Assembly: GCA_032717465.1 (NCBI GenBank)
Contig: JAVRFU010000129.1
Coordinates: forward strand, 168,402-232,401
Source of the DNA: Coenobita brevimanus
Taxonomy: Eukaryota > Arthropoda > Malacostraca > Decapoda > Coenobitidae
Length of the DNA stretch: 64,000 nt
Direction: 5' to 3'
Below are positions 19,951-31,662 of the stretch, piece by piece; the first letter of the stretch is position 1; each line of letters starts with the position of its first letter. Under the pieces are notes generated by a model. The model worked only from the letters and a program-made list of their open reading frames with translations. It did not search any database and was not told the DNA's origin. The translations under genes and the position numbers were made by a program.

Positions 19951-22300
19951 TCACCTAATGGCGGCTCTCCACGATGCACGATCCATTGCAGCCTCCCTGT
20001 TCAGTCCCTTAACCCTAAGGTCACACTTAATGACCTCGTCCCATGTCTTTCTCGGTCTACCCCTCATAACCCCACCCCCAATATTAACACTTCTCACCTT
20101 CCTCACCCAATTATCATCCCCCATCCTCTCCACATGTCCAAACCACCTCAATCTACCTCTCCTCATCACAACACCAATACACTCCAGTCCCATCCTACCT
20201 CTCAACTCTTCCATTGTAAACCCAGCCCCTCCAGGCCTTGGACGCAGGGACGTACTGCACATCCACCTAATCATTGTCATTTCTGTACGTCTGAGCTGGC
20301 GAATGTCTTCCTCCTTCACTGCCCAGGTCTCACTGCCATACAGCATTACACTCCTAACACATGCTGCATACAAAGACCCCTTAGCACGTAGGGAGAGCCC
20401 TCTCAATGTCAAGAGAGGCAAGAGCTCCCTGAACTTCTTCCAACCACTTCTCACCCTAGCCACAGAGCTACCTCCAGCCCCACCTCCAGCACACAACATG
20501 TCTCCCAAATAACAAAACTCTTCCACACACTCAAGAGATTCACCAGCAAGTTCAATCCTTTCACGTCTGACGATCTCCACCTGCTCACCCCGGCATGCCG
20601 TACACATAAAATCAGCATTATCTCGCAGTCTACCTCTGATACCACTACATCTCTTATGCACCCATTTATCACACACACCGCACAAGATGGAATTACTTCC
20701 CACGCCCTTGTGGCAAACTGCACATGGCCACTCTCCCTCGTCTTTGACAGTACCGCCACCAACCCTAGATATCATCACTTTTGTTTTATCTGCATTTACC
20801 CTTAAACCCTTTTGCCCCATACCATCTCTCCGCTTCCTAAACCTTTCCTCCGCCTCCCTTTCATTCTCTGCAATCAACACCAAATCATCAGCATACAACA
20901 ACTCCCACGGGAGTCTGTTTCTAAAGTCACATGAAAGGGCTTCAAGTACCATGATAAACAACATGGGACTCAAGACTGACCCCTGATGCACACCAACATT
21001 CACGGAAAACTCATCACTCAAATCTCCATTCACTCTCACCTGGGTGTGAGCACCCACATACATGGCCATAACCACCCTAACCAGCCACTCCTCCAAGCCA
21101 AGCTTTCTCATTGCCCACTTAACCACCCTTCTCCTACCAATATATTTTTCCTGAAGCTGTTGAACAATGAATATGGCATCAGTGGTCCCCCTACCTGGCA
21201 TAAACCCAAACTGCATCTCATCAATATTCACTCTTTCTCTAATCATACCTTCTAAAACTCTCTCCATTACCTTCATTATCTGATCTAAAAGCTTTATACC
21301 TCTATAATTTCCTCTTTCCAGGGCATCACCCTTCCCTTTATACACATTTACAATTACACTCTTCAGCCAATCATCTGGGACAACACACTCATAAATAATC
21401 CTATTTATCAGGTCAGTGACTAAACTCACCCCTATATCGCCTGAGGCCTTCAACATTTCGGCAGTCAACCCAGACACACCTGCTGCCTTCCCCACCCTCA
21501 TCCTGCCTATTGCCTCACTCACAGTAGCTGTATCAATCAAAGGCCAAGGGCCAGACACTGGATCTGCTGGCTCCAAACCTTCCCTGTCCCAGTCAAACTC
21601 CTCACTCAACAACCGGTTATAATGCTCTCTCCATGCATCTTTAAAATCCTCACTGTTCACCACTACCCTTCCTTCATCATTCTTCATACACTGCTCACCT
21701 ATGATATCCCGATTATCCCTCTTCACCTGACCTGCCACCCTACATATATTTTTCCTTTCCCCATGATTTAGGTTATCAAGTAATTGTCTCTGTGACTCAG
21801 ACTTTGCCCTGTATACCTCTCTCCTAGCCCTACGCTTGGCAGTCAAATATTCTTCTTTGCTACCACCCTTCTTCCATTCCCGGAAGAGCCTTCTTTTCTC
21901 CTTAATTGCAGCTTCTACACCCTCATCCCACCACCAAGTTACTTTATGTCTTGGTGGTCCTCTTGTCCAGCCGCATGTTACATCAGTAACTCTCAAGAAA
22001 TTGTTCTTGAGGGCTCTGTACTGTTCATTAACGCCTCTGTCTACAGCTCCCTGTTCAACCACCACTCTCCTCAACTCGCTATACAAGGCATCCCTTACTA
22101 CTTGGTTTTTCAGCTTCCATATTTTCCTCCTAGGTACATAAGTCCTCTTTTTCATCATTTGTTCTTTAAGCACCATATCACAAATCAATAGTTTGTGCTG
22201 CTGCACACACTCCTCACTTCCTATAACTTTAACATCCCTCACTAACCTCCTATCGGCCCTCCTAACCAGAAAATAATCTATCTGACTGCTATTTCCCCAG
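19951..22300 (-). pseudogene. LINE-A RT with inserted zinc finger, motif A deleted
   Basis: A 763-residue frame (22242-19951) is open. Just upstream the frame shows the end of an endonuclease (SSQIDYFLVRRADRRLVRDV). RT motifs are VGKAAGVSGLTAEMLK, VYKGKGDALERGNYRGIKLL, GVHQGSVLSPMLF and the catalytic ELLYADDLVLIAE. About 30 residues after motif C comes a zinc-finger-like segment, CAVCHKGVGSNSILCGVCDKW plus HKRC..C..C, then the C-terminal RWFGHVERMGDD block. Compared with copy 2, a 57-bp in-frame deletion near 21133 removes motif A with its catalytic aspartate, so the protein is open but should lack polymerase activity. Confidence 0.9.
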
Positions 22301-22309
22301 ACTCATATG

Positions 22310-22740
22310 AATTAAACCCTGCCTAACCTCGAATGACCTAATCCAACTTAAATCAACCCAACCAAATCTAGCTTAACCTCACCTAACCCAGTCTAATTGT
22401 ATTTAACCTCACAATCTCACGTAACCTCCCCATACTTAACATAACCTATTTTGAAGCAGCCTAACCACATCTAACCCTACCTAATCCTACCCAGTCTCAC
22501 TTAACCATACCATACCCGACCTAACCCAACCCAGTCAAGCCTAAAATGACCTAATCCAACCGAACCTAACCCAGCCTAACCCAACCAAATAAAACCCAAC
22601 TCAAAACCTATGAAAACCGACCTATTCTAAAGCAATCTAACCTAATCCGTCTATATCTAGTCGAACTGAAGCCAACCCAACCAAAAATTACCTAATCAGA
22701 CCAAACCCTGCCCAAAGTGACCTAACCTAACTTTCGATCG
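22310..22740. repeat. Degenerate CCTAA-rich array
   Basis: Many CCTAAC/CCTAAT/ACCCAACC words occur with no strict period. It resembles a decayed arthropod telomere-type (CCTAA)n array. The same stretch is at 45875-46290 and belongs to the LINE-A composite unit. Confidence 0.7.
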
Positions 22741-22841
22741 GCTATAAATTCGCTAAAAAAAAAAACAAAAATAATTGCTGCCTGAAAGTCTACGGATGTC
22801 ACATTCCAAGTTTCGCCTGTTCTATGTACACGTATAACTTT

Positions 22842-22843
<2 letters not shown>

Positions 22844-22907
<64 letters not shown>

Positions 22908-23228
22908 GCGCGCGTTTATTTATGGGTGTGTAACATGTGCACTGTAAGGAAATATTTTTACTCACTCTCTCTCTTCTGTGTACGTGTGGCTGTGTGTATG
23001 GAGACGTGGCTGTGTCTAAGCTGGATCATCATGTGTGTAAGTGCAGTTCTGCATGGGACGGAGAGGCCTAATGCGTTCAGGGATAACTAGATGTATTTAA
23101 AGATATGGCTATGTGTATAGAAATAGAACTTTGTGTGTCGAGTTAAGGATATGTATCTGTTGATGAATCGATATTTGTGAAGATGTTATCGTGTATGTGG
23201 TTCTGTGTTAGGTTGTCTTTGTATCTGT

Positions 23229-23302
<74 letters not shown>

Positions 23303-23425
23303 TGAGTTGTCTGTCTGTACGTAGGTGAGCCTGTGTCTGTGTTGGGGAGGGATACAGCGTGTGGAGGGATGGACAAGATCACAGAGCCTGTGTGAATGGA
23401 GGTTTGGGTATGGATGTTAGTAAAT

Positions 23426-23489
<64 letters not shown>

Positions 23490-23640
23490 ACAAAAGGATA
23501 TTAACCAGCCTTATGCAAAAGCATATCGTTAAGAAAATCTTTGCTTGACTGGTGGCAAGTGCCTCTGTGTTACCATGGCAACCTCCCACACCACCAGTTA
23601 CATAAACACATTTCCACACCAACAAGATCCATTAGAGAGT

Positions 23641-23697
<57 letters not shown>
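22844..23697. repeat. Cluster of four (TG)n microsatellites
   Basis: (TG)n tracts lie at about 22844-22905, 23231-23299, 23428-23479 and 23643-23697, separated by TG-rich degenerate sequence. The intervening 100-300-bp stretches hold no supported gene. Confidence 0.95.
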
Positions 23698-23698
<1 letters not shown>

Positions 23699-23749
23699 TA
23701 ACGTGGATATGCATGTGTGTAAGTGCAGTAGTGTGTGCTACGGTGTGTG

Positions 23750-24862
23750 CTTGTATCAGTGCCTGTGTGAATCAGTGCCTGTGTGAATCAGTGCCTGTGT
23801 GTATCAGTGCCAGTGTGTATCAGTCCCAGTGTGTATCAGTGCCAGTGTGTATCAGTGCCAGTGTGTATCAGTGGCTGTGTGTATCAGTGCCTGTGTGAAT
23901 CAGTGCCAGTGTGTATCAGTGGCTGTGTGTATCAGTGCCTGTGTGTATCAGTGCCTGTGTGAATCAGTGCCAGTGTGTATCAGTGCCTGTGTGTATCAGT
24001 GCCTGTGTGAATCAGTGCCTGTGTGTATCAGTGCCAGTGTGTATCAGTGCCAGTGTGTATCAGTGGCTGTGTGTATCAGTGCCTGTGTGTATCAGTGCCT
24101 GTGTGTATCAGTGCCTGTGTGTATCAGTGTCTGTGTGTATCAGTGCCTGTGTGTATTTGTGCATGCGTGTATTTGCGCATGCGTGTATCAGTGCATGTGT
24201 GTATCAGTGTCTGTGTGTATCAGTGCCTGTGTGTATCAGTGTCTGTGTGTATCAGTGCCTGTGTGTATTTGTGCATGCGTGTATCAGTGCCTGTGTGTAT
24301 CAGTGCCTGCGTGTATCAGTGCCTGTGTGTATCAGTGCCTGTGTGTATCAGTGCCAGTGTGTATCAGTGCCTGTGTGTATCAGTGCCTGTGTGTATCAGT
24401 GCCTGTGTGTATCAGTGCCTGTGTGTATCAGTGCCTGTGTGTATCAGTGCCTGCGTCTATCAGTGCCTCTGTGTATCAGTGCCTGTGTGTATTTGTGCCT
24501 GTGTGTATCAGTGCCTGTGTGTATCAGTGCCTGTGTGTATTTGTGCCTGTGTGTATCAGTTCCTGTGTGTATCAGTGCCTATGTGTATTTGTGCATGCGT
24601 GTATCAGTGCCTGTGTGTATCAGTGCCTGTGTGTATCAGTGCCTGCGTCTATCAGTACCTGTGTGTATCAGTGCCTGTGTGTATTTGTGCCTGCGTGTAT
24701 CAGTGCATGTGTGTATCAGTGCCTGTGTGTATCATTCCCTGTGTGTATCAGTGCCTGTGTGTATAGTGCCTATTTGTATCAGTGGCTGTGTGTATCAGTG
24801 GCTGTGTGTATCAGTGCCTGTGTGTATTTGTGCCTGCGTGTATCAGTGGCTGTGTGTATCAG
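23750..24862. repeat. 16-bp satellite, about 70 units
   Basis: The unit is GTATCAGTGCCTGTGT with variants (GCCAGT, GGCTGT, TTTGTGCATGC). As 16 is not a multiple of 3, the array cycles through all frames, and all three forward frames stay open (up to 380 codons) with a cysteine-rich periodic peptide ([16 protein letters not shown]). This is an artefact of the repeat. The array starts in the (TG)n cluster, from which it may have grown, and ends at the 5' end of the RTE-like LINE. Confidence 0.96.
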
Positions 24863-27800
24863 TGCCCCCCCTTGTGGCGGGGGGACACAATCTGGCCGCA
24901 CGATGGGGTGGTACTACTACTCTGCGCCCAGGTTGTGTTAGGAAGAATACTGCCATCGTATTCTCTGCGTGACGTAAAAGGCGACTAAAAGGGGCAGGGT
25001 GAGGGGACTAGGGACCCCCTCCTCTGTTTTTTAGTTCCTAAAAAGAGACAGGCCAGAGAAAGGGATGGGGGATGGAGTTATCCCCGTACCCTGAAGATTG
25101 GGTCTATGAATGTGCTTGGATGTAGTACGATTGAGGCTAAAAGGGAGGAGATTGGGAGAATGTCTGTGAGAAGAAAGTTGGATGTGTTAGCTTTGAGTGA
25201 AACGAAGATGAAAGGGAAGGGTGAGTCTATGTTTGGAAGTGTGAATGGAAGATTGTCAGGTGTTGATAGAGGAAGGGCAAGAGAAGGTGTGACCTTGTTA
25301 GTGAGTCCGGAAGTACAGCAGTGTGTGATTGAATGGAAGGAGGTGTCATCGAGACTGATGTGGGTGAAAGCGAAATTTGAACGTGAGTTGTGGGTGTTTG
25401 TGAGTGCATATGGGCCTGGTAGTGAAAGGGATGAACAAGAGAGGGAGTCTTTCTGGAATGATGTTGATCAGTGTCTGCAGAGTTTTGGAGCAAATGTGAA
25501 TGTGATAATGATGGGTGATCTGAATGCTAGAGTGGGAAATGTAGCAGTTGAAGGTGTAGTTGGTATGCATGGTGTGCCTGGAAGAAATGAAAATGGGGAA
25601 CGAATGATAGCGATGTGTGTTGAGCGAGAGATGGTGATTGGGAATATGCTATTTGAGAAGAAAGATATTTATAAGTATACATGGGTGAGACAGGAGGGTG
25701 GAAGGGTTGTTGATAGAGCACTGATGGACTATGTGGTTGTGTCTAGGAATGTAATAGGAAGATTGTTGGATGTGAGAGTTCTGAGAGGAGAGGGTGGAGG
25801 TATGTCTGACCACTACCTGGTGGAGGGAAAGTTAAGAGTAGGTAAGAGATGGGTGAGAGCTAGGAGGGTTAGGTGTGGCAGGGAGGTTTTGAAAGTGAGT
25901 GAGCTGGATAAAAGAGAGAAAAAGATAGAGTATCAGGAGAAATTGAAAGAAGAGTGGAACGCAGTGAAAGATCGGGAAAATGGCAGCGTGGAGGAGGAAT
26001 GGCAGTTGTTTAAGAGTGCTGTGGTGGGGCATGCAGAAGAGGCGTGTGGTGTGAGACGTGTGGGTGGTGGTGTAAGAAAAGGAAGTGAATGGTGGTGCGA
26101 GGAAGTAATTATGGATGTGGCTGAGAAGAGACATGCATATGAAGTGTGGCTGCAGAGGAAGGATGAGATGTCATATGAAAGGTATAAGGAAAAGAGGAAT
26201 AGAGCGAGAAGGGCTGTGCGTGATGCTAAAGTGGCAGCAGATGAGAGGTGGGGTAGGCGGCTGACAGAGAATTTTCAACAGAATAAGAAAATGTTTTGGA
26301 AGGTGAAAAGGGTGCGAAAGGGAGAGTCTGGGAAGGAAGAACGAGTAAAAGCAGAGGATGGAAGGATGTTAATTGAGATGGATGCAGTAAGGAAGGGATG
26401 GGCAGAGTATTTTGAAAGACTGTTAAATGTAGAGGAGGAAAGGGTGGCTGAGACTGTGGCAGATGGAAGGGTGCAAGGAATAAATGTGTTGGAAGAGTTG
26501 AATGACTCTTTGATCACGAAGGAGGAAGTGGAGAAGGCAGTAAAGGAGATGAAAATAGGGAAAGCTGCAGGTATGGATGGGTGTGCTGTGGAATGCCTGA
26601 AGGCTGGTGGAGTGACTATTGTTGACTGGTTAGTAAGATTGTTGAATGTGTGCTCTGAGAAAGGTATGGTGCCAATTGACTGGGCAAGTGCTTGTGTGGT
26701 CCCGTTGTATAAAGGCAAGGGTGATAAGTATGAATGTACTAGCTTTAGGGGTATAAGTCTGTTGAGTGTTGTAGGTAAGGTGTATGGTAGAGTGTTAATT
26801 ATGAGAGTTAGAGAGGGTACAGAGGGAGTGATTGGTGATGAGCAGTGTGGCTTTAGGAGAGGGAGGGGATGCGTTGATCAGGTGTTTGCTGTGAGACAAG
26901 TGTGTGAAAAGTATTTAGCGAAAGGCAAGGATGTGTTTTGGGCATTTACGTATTTAGAGAAAGCGTATGATAGAATTTATAGGGAGGCTTTGTGGACTGT
27001 TTTAAGATTGTATGGACTTGATGGTAGGTTACTAAAAGGGGTGAAAAGTTTTTATGTAAATAGTAGAGCGTGTGTAAGAGTGGGAAATGCTGTGAGTGAT
27101 TGGTTTCCCGTGAGAGTGGGGCTGCGACAGGGATGTGATGTCGCCTTGGTTGTTTAATATTTACATGGATGGTGTTGTAAGGGAGGTGAATGCAAGAGTT
27201 TTAGGTGGAGGTCTGAGTCTGGTGAATGTTGATGGTGGAGAGTGGAATCTGAAGCAGCTGCTGTTTGCAGATGATACTGCACTGGTGACTGATTCAGAGG
27301 AGAGATTGAGACAGTTAGTAGAGGAGTTTGGAAGGGTATGTGAAAGGAGGAAATTGAAAGTGAATGAGAATAAGAGTAAAGTGATGAAGTGTACGAGGTT
27401 GATAGATGGTAGGGGGATGAATATAGTTTTGAATGGTGAGTTGCTTGAGGAGGTAGATTGTTTTAAATATCTAGGGTCACATGTTGCTGTGGATGGAAGA
27501 ATAGATGCAGAAGTGAAGTTTAGAATAAATGAAGTAGGAAAGGTGCTGGGAGGAATGAAAAAAGTGTTTAAATGTCGTTCGCTTGGAATGGATGTAAAGA
27601 GAAGGTTGTATGAGGGTGTTGTGGTACCGACTGCATTATATGGGGCTGAAACATGGAATATGGGTGTAGCAGAGAGGAAAAGTTTGAATGTAATGGAGAT
27701 GAGGTGTCTGAGGAGTATGTGTGGAGTGACGCGTATGGATCGAGTGCGAAATGATGAAGTGCGAAGGAGAACTGGAGTTGTTCGGGAGATGGCTGGTAGA

Positions 27801-28359
27801 GTTGAGCAGAGGGTGTTGCGATGGTTTGGGCATATGGAGAGAATGGATAATGAGCGATTGGTGAAAAAGATAACTAGATCTGATGTGAGAGGTGTAAGGC
27901 TGAGAGGAAGACCACGAATAGGATGGATGGACAGTGTGAAGAGAGCACTGGATGCGAGAGGAATGTTTGTTGAGCAAGGAAGAGTGGCTGTGCGTGACAG
28001 AAATAAATGGAGAGAAATTGTGAATGAATAAGTGATGACGCAGCCCTGAGGGGATATTTTCCCGCATTTGGTCTGATCAGCTAGTCAGGTCAGGTGCGGG
28101 TAAGGGGATGGGTCTGTTATGATGTGGCAGGGGTAAACCAGTTCTGCTGTCGGGCTCTGCTGCGGATGTCACTGATTCCATTGCGCAGTTGACCCTTGTG
28201 CAGTGTGGTGCGGTGAGGATCTGTCCGTTCTTCCTTTGGGGCTAAGATGCGAATGACTGTGTTTGAATGGATGAGTAAATGGGGAGTGTGTCGTGCTGTC
28301 TCGGCTACCTCCCTTTCCTTGGGGGAAGCAGCCTAGGTATATAGATAGATAGATAGAAT
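24863..28359 (+). mobile_element. LINE-B, near full-length RTE-like retrotransposon
   Basis: The 3.5-kb element has a G/C-rich 5' leader (from CCCCCCCTTGTGGCGG), a single endonuclease-RT reading frame broken once, a 3' UTR of about 300 bp and a (TAGA)n tail. The right flank is not satellite sequence, and I see no clear target duplication. It is the most complete LINE in the window. Confidence 0.88.
25106..28031 (+). pseudogene. LINE-B endonuclease-reverse transcriptase
   Basis: I take the ATG at 25106 (MNVLGCSTIEAKREEIGRM), though the frame is open further upstream through TLKIGS. An APE-type endonuclease spans about residues 1-240 (LALSETKMKG, MMGDLNARVGN, MSDHYLVEG). RT follows: IGKAAGMDGCAVECLK, VVPLYKGKGD, DEQCGFRRGRGCVDQ, and after the break LLFADDTALVTDS (catalytic FADD). 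The C-terminus has LRWFGHMERMDNE and GRPRIGWMDSVKRAL. Two defects are visible. In motif A the first catalytic aspartate position reads tyrosine (AFTYLEKAYDR). A 2-base loss near 27137 shifts the frame after GLRQGC. The element is otherwise well preserved. Confidence 0.9.
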
Positions 28360-28399
28360 AAAGGGTATATACAAGATAGCACTACAACAAAACGGAGGT

Positions 28400-28865
28400 C
28401 TATCTATCTATCTATCTATTGCCAGACGCCTCAATCCCGTTTGGGGTGGCCACAAACAAATCGCCTCCAAGTCACCCTGTCCCCTGCCATTTCACTCCCC
28501 TGCTCCCAGCTCACACCCCCTTCTCTCATATATCTCTCCACCCCATCCCTCCATCTCATCCTCGGCCTCCCCTCCCTCTTTCCCCCTCCACCTCACTCAC
28601 ATACACTCTCTTCGTCAGTCTTTCACCCTCCATCCTCTCCACATGGCCAAACCACCTCAGTGTGTTCCTCATAACGCTTCCTATCACATCCACATCAACA
28701 CCACAACGCTCCTTTATATCCTCATTCGTCAGCCTGTCTCTCCATGTGACTCCACAGGCTCCTTTTAAATAACTCATTTCCACTGCTCTCACTCTTGACT
28801 TGTGTCCTTCCAACAACGTCCAAGCTTCACTTCCGTACGTTAGAGTTGGTATCACAATACTGTCA
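28400..28865 (-). mobile_element. LINE-D 3' fragment with RT C-terminus
   Basis: The minus frame 28855-28556 reads LTYGSEAWTLLEGHKSRVRA, then CGVTWRDRLTNEDIKERCGV and LRWFGHVERMEGERLTKRVY, followed by the GGCCACCCC..TCTGGCAATAGATAGA tail. This defines LINE-D as an RTE-like LINE. The copy is 5'-truncated and its (TAGA)n tail lies only about 40 bp from that of LINE-B. Confidence 0.85.
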
Positions 28866-28894
28866 CGCAGTAACTTTTATATTAATACCAGTAA

Positions 28895-31290
28895 TAATGG
28901 TCATAATAAGAATAACTACAACAACAACAATAATAACAATAACAATGAAAGTCAACTAATTTGAAGATTTAGTACTTTGATAGCAAGTAAGATTTATAAG
29001 AAGATTTGAAAGATACAGCCTCACTTAGTTCCTCAATGGCCATTAGGATACCATTCCAAACTTTGGGTCCGTGATAAGTGATATGTGACTGGGACTGGGT
29101 TGAAGCCATGACTGGTATTTTTAGATTACAGTTATTTCGGAGATTATACCGATCATTCATATTCAAATCGAAGTAACTGTTAAATGATAGGTTGTGCAAA
29201 GACTTGTAAACAAATAGAGCAGTGCAGTAGGACTTTATATCAAGCAATTTTAGGATACCCAATTACTTGAAAGATGGATTAGTGTGGTCATAATTGCGTA
29301 AGTTTTCCATTATACGGACCGATTTCTTTTGGGCTATAAATAAGCGGTTTAATTGAGTTACTTGAGAGGAGCATGTAGAGTAACATGGAGGGACAGGTTG
29401 ACGAATGAAGAAGTGAAGGAACGTTGTGGGGTGGATGTGGATGTGGTTGAGAAGATTAGGAGAAATACACTGAGGTGGTTTGGACATATGGAGAGAATGG
29501 AGAATGAAAGACTGACTAAGAGGGTGTATGTAGGTGAGGTGGAGGGAGGGAGAGGGAGGGGTAGACCGAGGATGAGGTGGAGGGATGGAGTTGAGAGGTA
29601 TATGAGGGAGGGGGGTGAGTTGGGGGGAGGGTAATCAAATGGTGGGTGACAGAGTGACTTGGAGGTGTTTTGTCTGCGGCCACCCTTGGCGGGATTAGGG
29701 CGTCGGGCTATAGATAGATAGATAGACAGATAGAATTGTGTCATATGAGCACCACTCCATACATTGTTACAATAAAACAATAAAGGAAAAATCAGCAAGT
29801 AATAAATGAGCTTAAAAGACTGTGTTGTTAGTTGATCACAAATTTGGTACATGATACCACACTGTTTGCTAATCTTTGTATGGAGATACTGGATATGTAA
29901 ATGCCATGACAAACGTTCATCAATTATAACACCAAGGAATTTTATACTGTCCACTCTTTCAATTGACTGGGCACCTATGTAGATGTTGGGTTGATTTGCA
30001 ATGCTTTGTGTCCTTCTAAATATAATGTAATGAGATTTGCCTACGTTTAGTGTGAGTTTGTTGCTTGTTATCTATTTTTTAATATCTGTTAGGCTGCTAT
30101 TTACAACATTTGTTAGTTCATTGAGATTTTGGTGGCTGGCATAAAAGGGACTATCATCAGCAAATAGTACTGGCTTCATATGTGAGGTAGCGTACACGAT
30201 GTCATTTATGTACAAAATAAACAAGAGTGGTCCTAACACCGACCCCTGGGGAACTCCAGATTCTACTGGCATACAGATAGACTGGCACTGTTTGTATTGC
30301 ACAAACTGTTTGCGATTGGCTAAGTAGGAAGCAAACCATTGATTTGAAGTGCCTCGTATACCATAGTGGTCCAGCTTCTTTAGTAATACAGAGTGATTTA
30401 CAGTATCAAATGCCTTAGCCAGATCTAGAAATACACCCATAGTAAATTTATTTTCATCAAATGAAGTCAGCATGTCCTTGGTGAATGACAGCAAAGCACT
30501 CTCGATAGACAATTTTTCCCTAAATCCAAATTGTGAATAAGTGATAATATTGTTGTTGGTGTAAAACTGAATTAACCTACCATAAACCAATTTCTCTATT
30601 ATCTTACTGATTGCTGGCAGGACTGAGATAGGGCGATTATTGCTTAACAGCTTACGATCACCAGATTTAAAAACTGGAATGGCTTTGGCCAATTTCAACA
30701 TGTCAGGAAACTTTCCAGTTTCAAAAGATAAATTAAAGAGGAAGACAAGTACAGGAACTAGATTGGCCATTATTTCCTTAATGATGGACATGGGGATATC
30801 GTCATATCCAGGACCAACATTCCATAGATTTTTTATAGTCTAACTTCATGTTCAGTAGTAGGTGACAAAACGAATACACTGTCTTGCCTATTGTGTAAAT
30901 ATGAATAGAAATTAACCTCAGACTCTCCAACAGACTCAGCAAGTTTCTTAACAACACTGACAAAGTAATTATTAAAATGGTCAGCTACTTCCTTAGGTTC
31001 ATATACCTCATTATTGTTTACTAAATAAAAGCAATTGTTTCTTTGTCGTGAAGAAGGCTTATTAAGGATGGAGTTTATTATACACCAGGTTTTTTTACTG
31101 TTACCTATATTTTCACTTATTTTATTCTTATAGTAATCTGACTTTGCCTCTCTGATTTTAGCCGTGATTTCATTGCGCAGTCTGCGATACTCTGCACCGT
31201 ACGTAATGGGTTTCTTGGCACACTTTCTTTGAAGCTTGTTTCTTTCTCGGATCCCTTGCCTTATGATGGATATTAAATTTCATTCCTCCA
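28895..31290 (-). pseudogene. LINE-E jockey/CR1-like RT, 5'-truncated, interrupted
   Basis: On the minus strand the copy begins near 31290 in the region before RT (NKLQRKCAKK, SKKTWCIINSILNK, KEVADHFNNYFVSVV). RT spans 30791-30072: KAIPVFKSGDRKLLSNNRPI, MGVFLDLAKAFDTVNH (motif A intact), SGVPQGSVLGPLLFILYIND and the motif C block PVLFADDSPFYAS. It continues as SIKFLGVIIDERLSWHLHI to LFYCNNVWSGAHMTQ, where LINE-D is inserted, and resumes at 29350-28969 (LFIAQKKSVRIM..). The 3' end runs into an (AAC/AAT)n-like tail. At least one frameshift (near 30840) and stops are present. Endonuclease is absent. Confidence 0.85.
29356..29733 (+). mobile_element. LINE-D fragment nested in LINE-E
   Basis: It encodes CRVTWRDRLTNEEVKERCGV and LRWFGHMERMENERLTKRVY, then the LINE-D tail and (TAGA)n. 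Direct repeats AATTG (29351-29355 and 29734-29738) flank it, and LINE-E sequence resumes on either side, so the insertion is clean. It is 5'-truncated and so non-autonomous. Confidence 0.9.
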
Positions 31291-31393
31291 AGTCAAAAAG
31301 TCTTCCCTAGCCTGAATAAAACAACCTTAAGACAGCAGGAAGAGAATAAAAAAGAAATCACCACACAGGAGAGGTTAAGTAAATTTTCATATA

Positions 31394-31660
31394 CAGGATA
31401 TTCTGTGGCATTTTTCAGAACTCAGGAGGTCTGAGTAAAAAAATGCTGTATCAAGATGGGTCCCATTCTCAGCCATTACAGAGCCACAGTTACAATGGCC
31501 TTATGGGCTAATTATGAGGAAGACCACTTTCAACCATCAGGTCATCAGTAACTGTAGCTCTGTAATGGCTCAGAACTGGGCCAGGTGACAGCATTTTTTA
31601 CTAAATTTTACCCTTAGAATAATCTCCATAAGTTTTTGAAAACTCTTGCAGGACACCCTG
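31394..31660. mobile_element. Fold-back MITE, TA target site
   Basis: The ends read CAGGATATTCTG on the left and CAGGGTGTCCTG inward from the right, flanked by TA on both sides. The inverted repeats extend inward over about 100 bp: AATGCTGTATCAAGATGGG pairs with the complement of the right arm, and AGCCATTACAGAGCCACAGT pairs with ACTGTAGCTCTGTAATGGCT. There is no coding capacity. TA targets suggest a Tc1/mariner-type mobiliser, by inference. Confidence 0.75.
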
Positions 31661-31662
31661 TA

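Larger units (their letters stand above)
19898..22840 (-). mobile_element. LINE-A composite copy 1 (LINE fused to CCTAA array)
   Basis: This 2.94-kb unit is repeated at 43391-46384 with high identity over its whole length. The minus-strand order is an approximately 60-bp leader (22840-22780), a degenerate CCTAA-rich stretch (22740-22310), the last part of an APE-type endonuclease, RT with an inserted zinc finger, the C-terminal domain, and a 3' end with AAACGAAAACGAT-like repeats. The break from CCTAA array into endonuclease occurs at the same base in both copies. Confidence 0.9.

Noticed and set aside
22310..22740. Telomere array
   Set aside because: The CCTAA words are degenerate, internal and duplicated together with LINE-A, so it is not a functional telomere.
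23799..24972. Three long forward frames rich in Cys, Val and Ser
   Set aside because: They are produced by the 16-bp satellite, which cycles through all frames. There is no independent coding signal.
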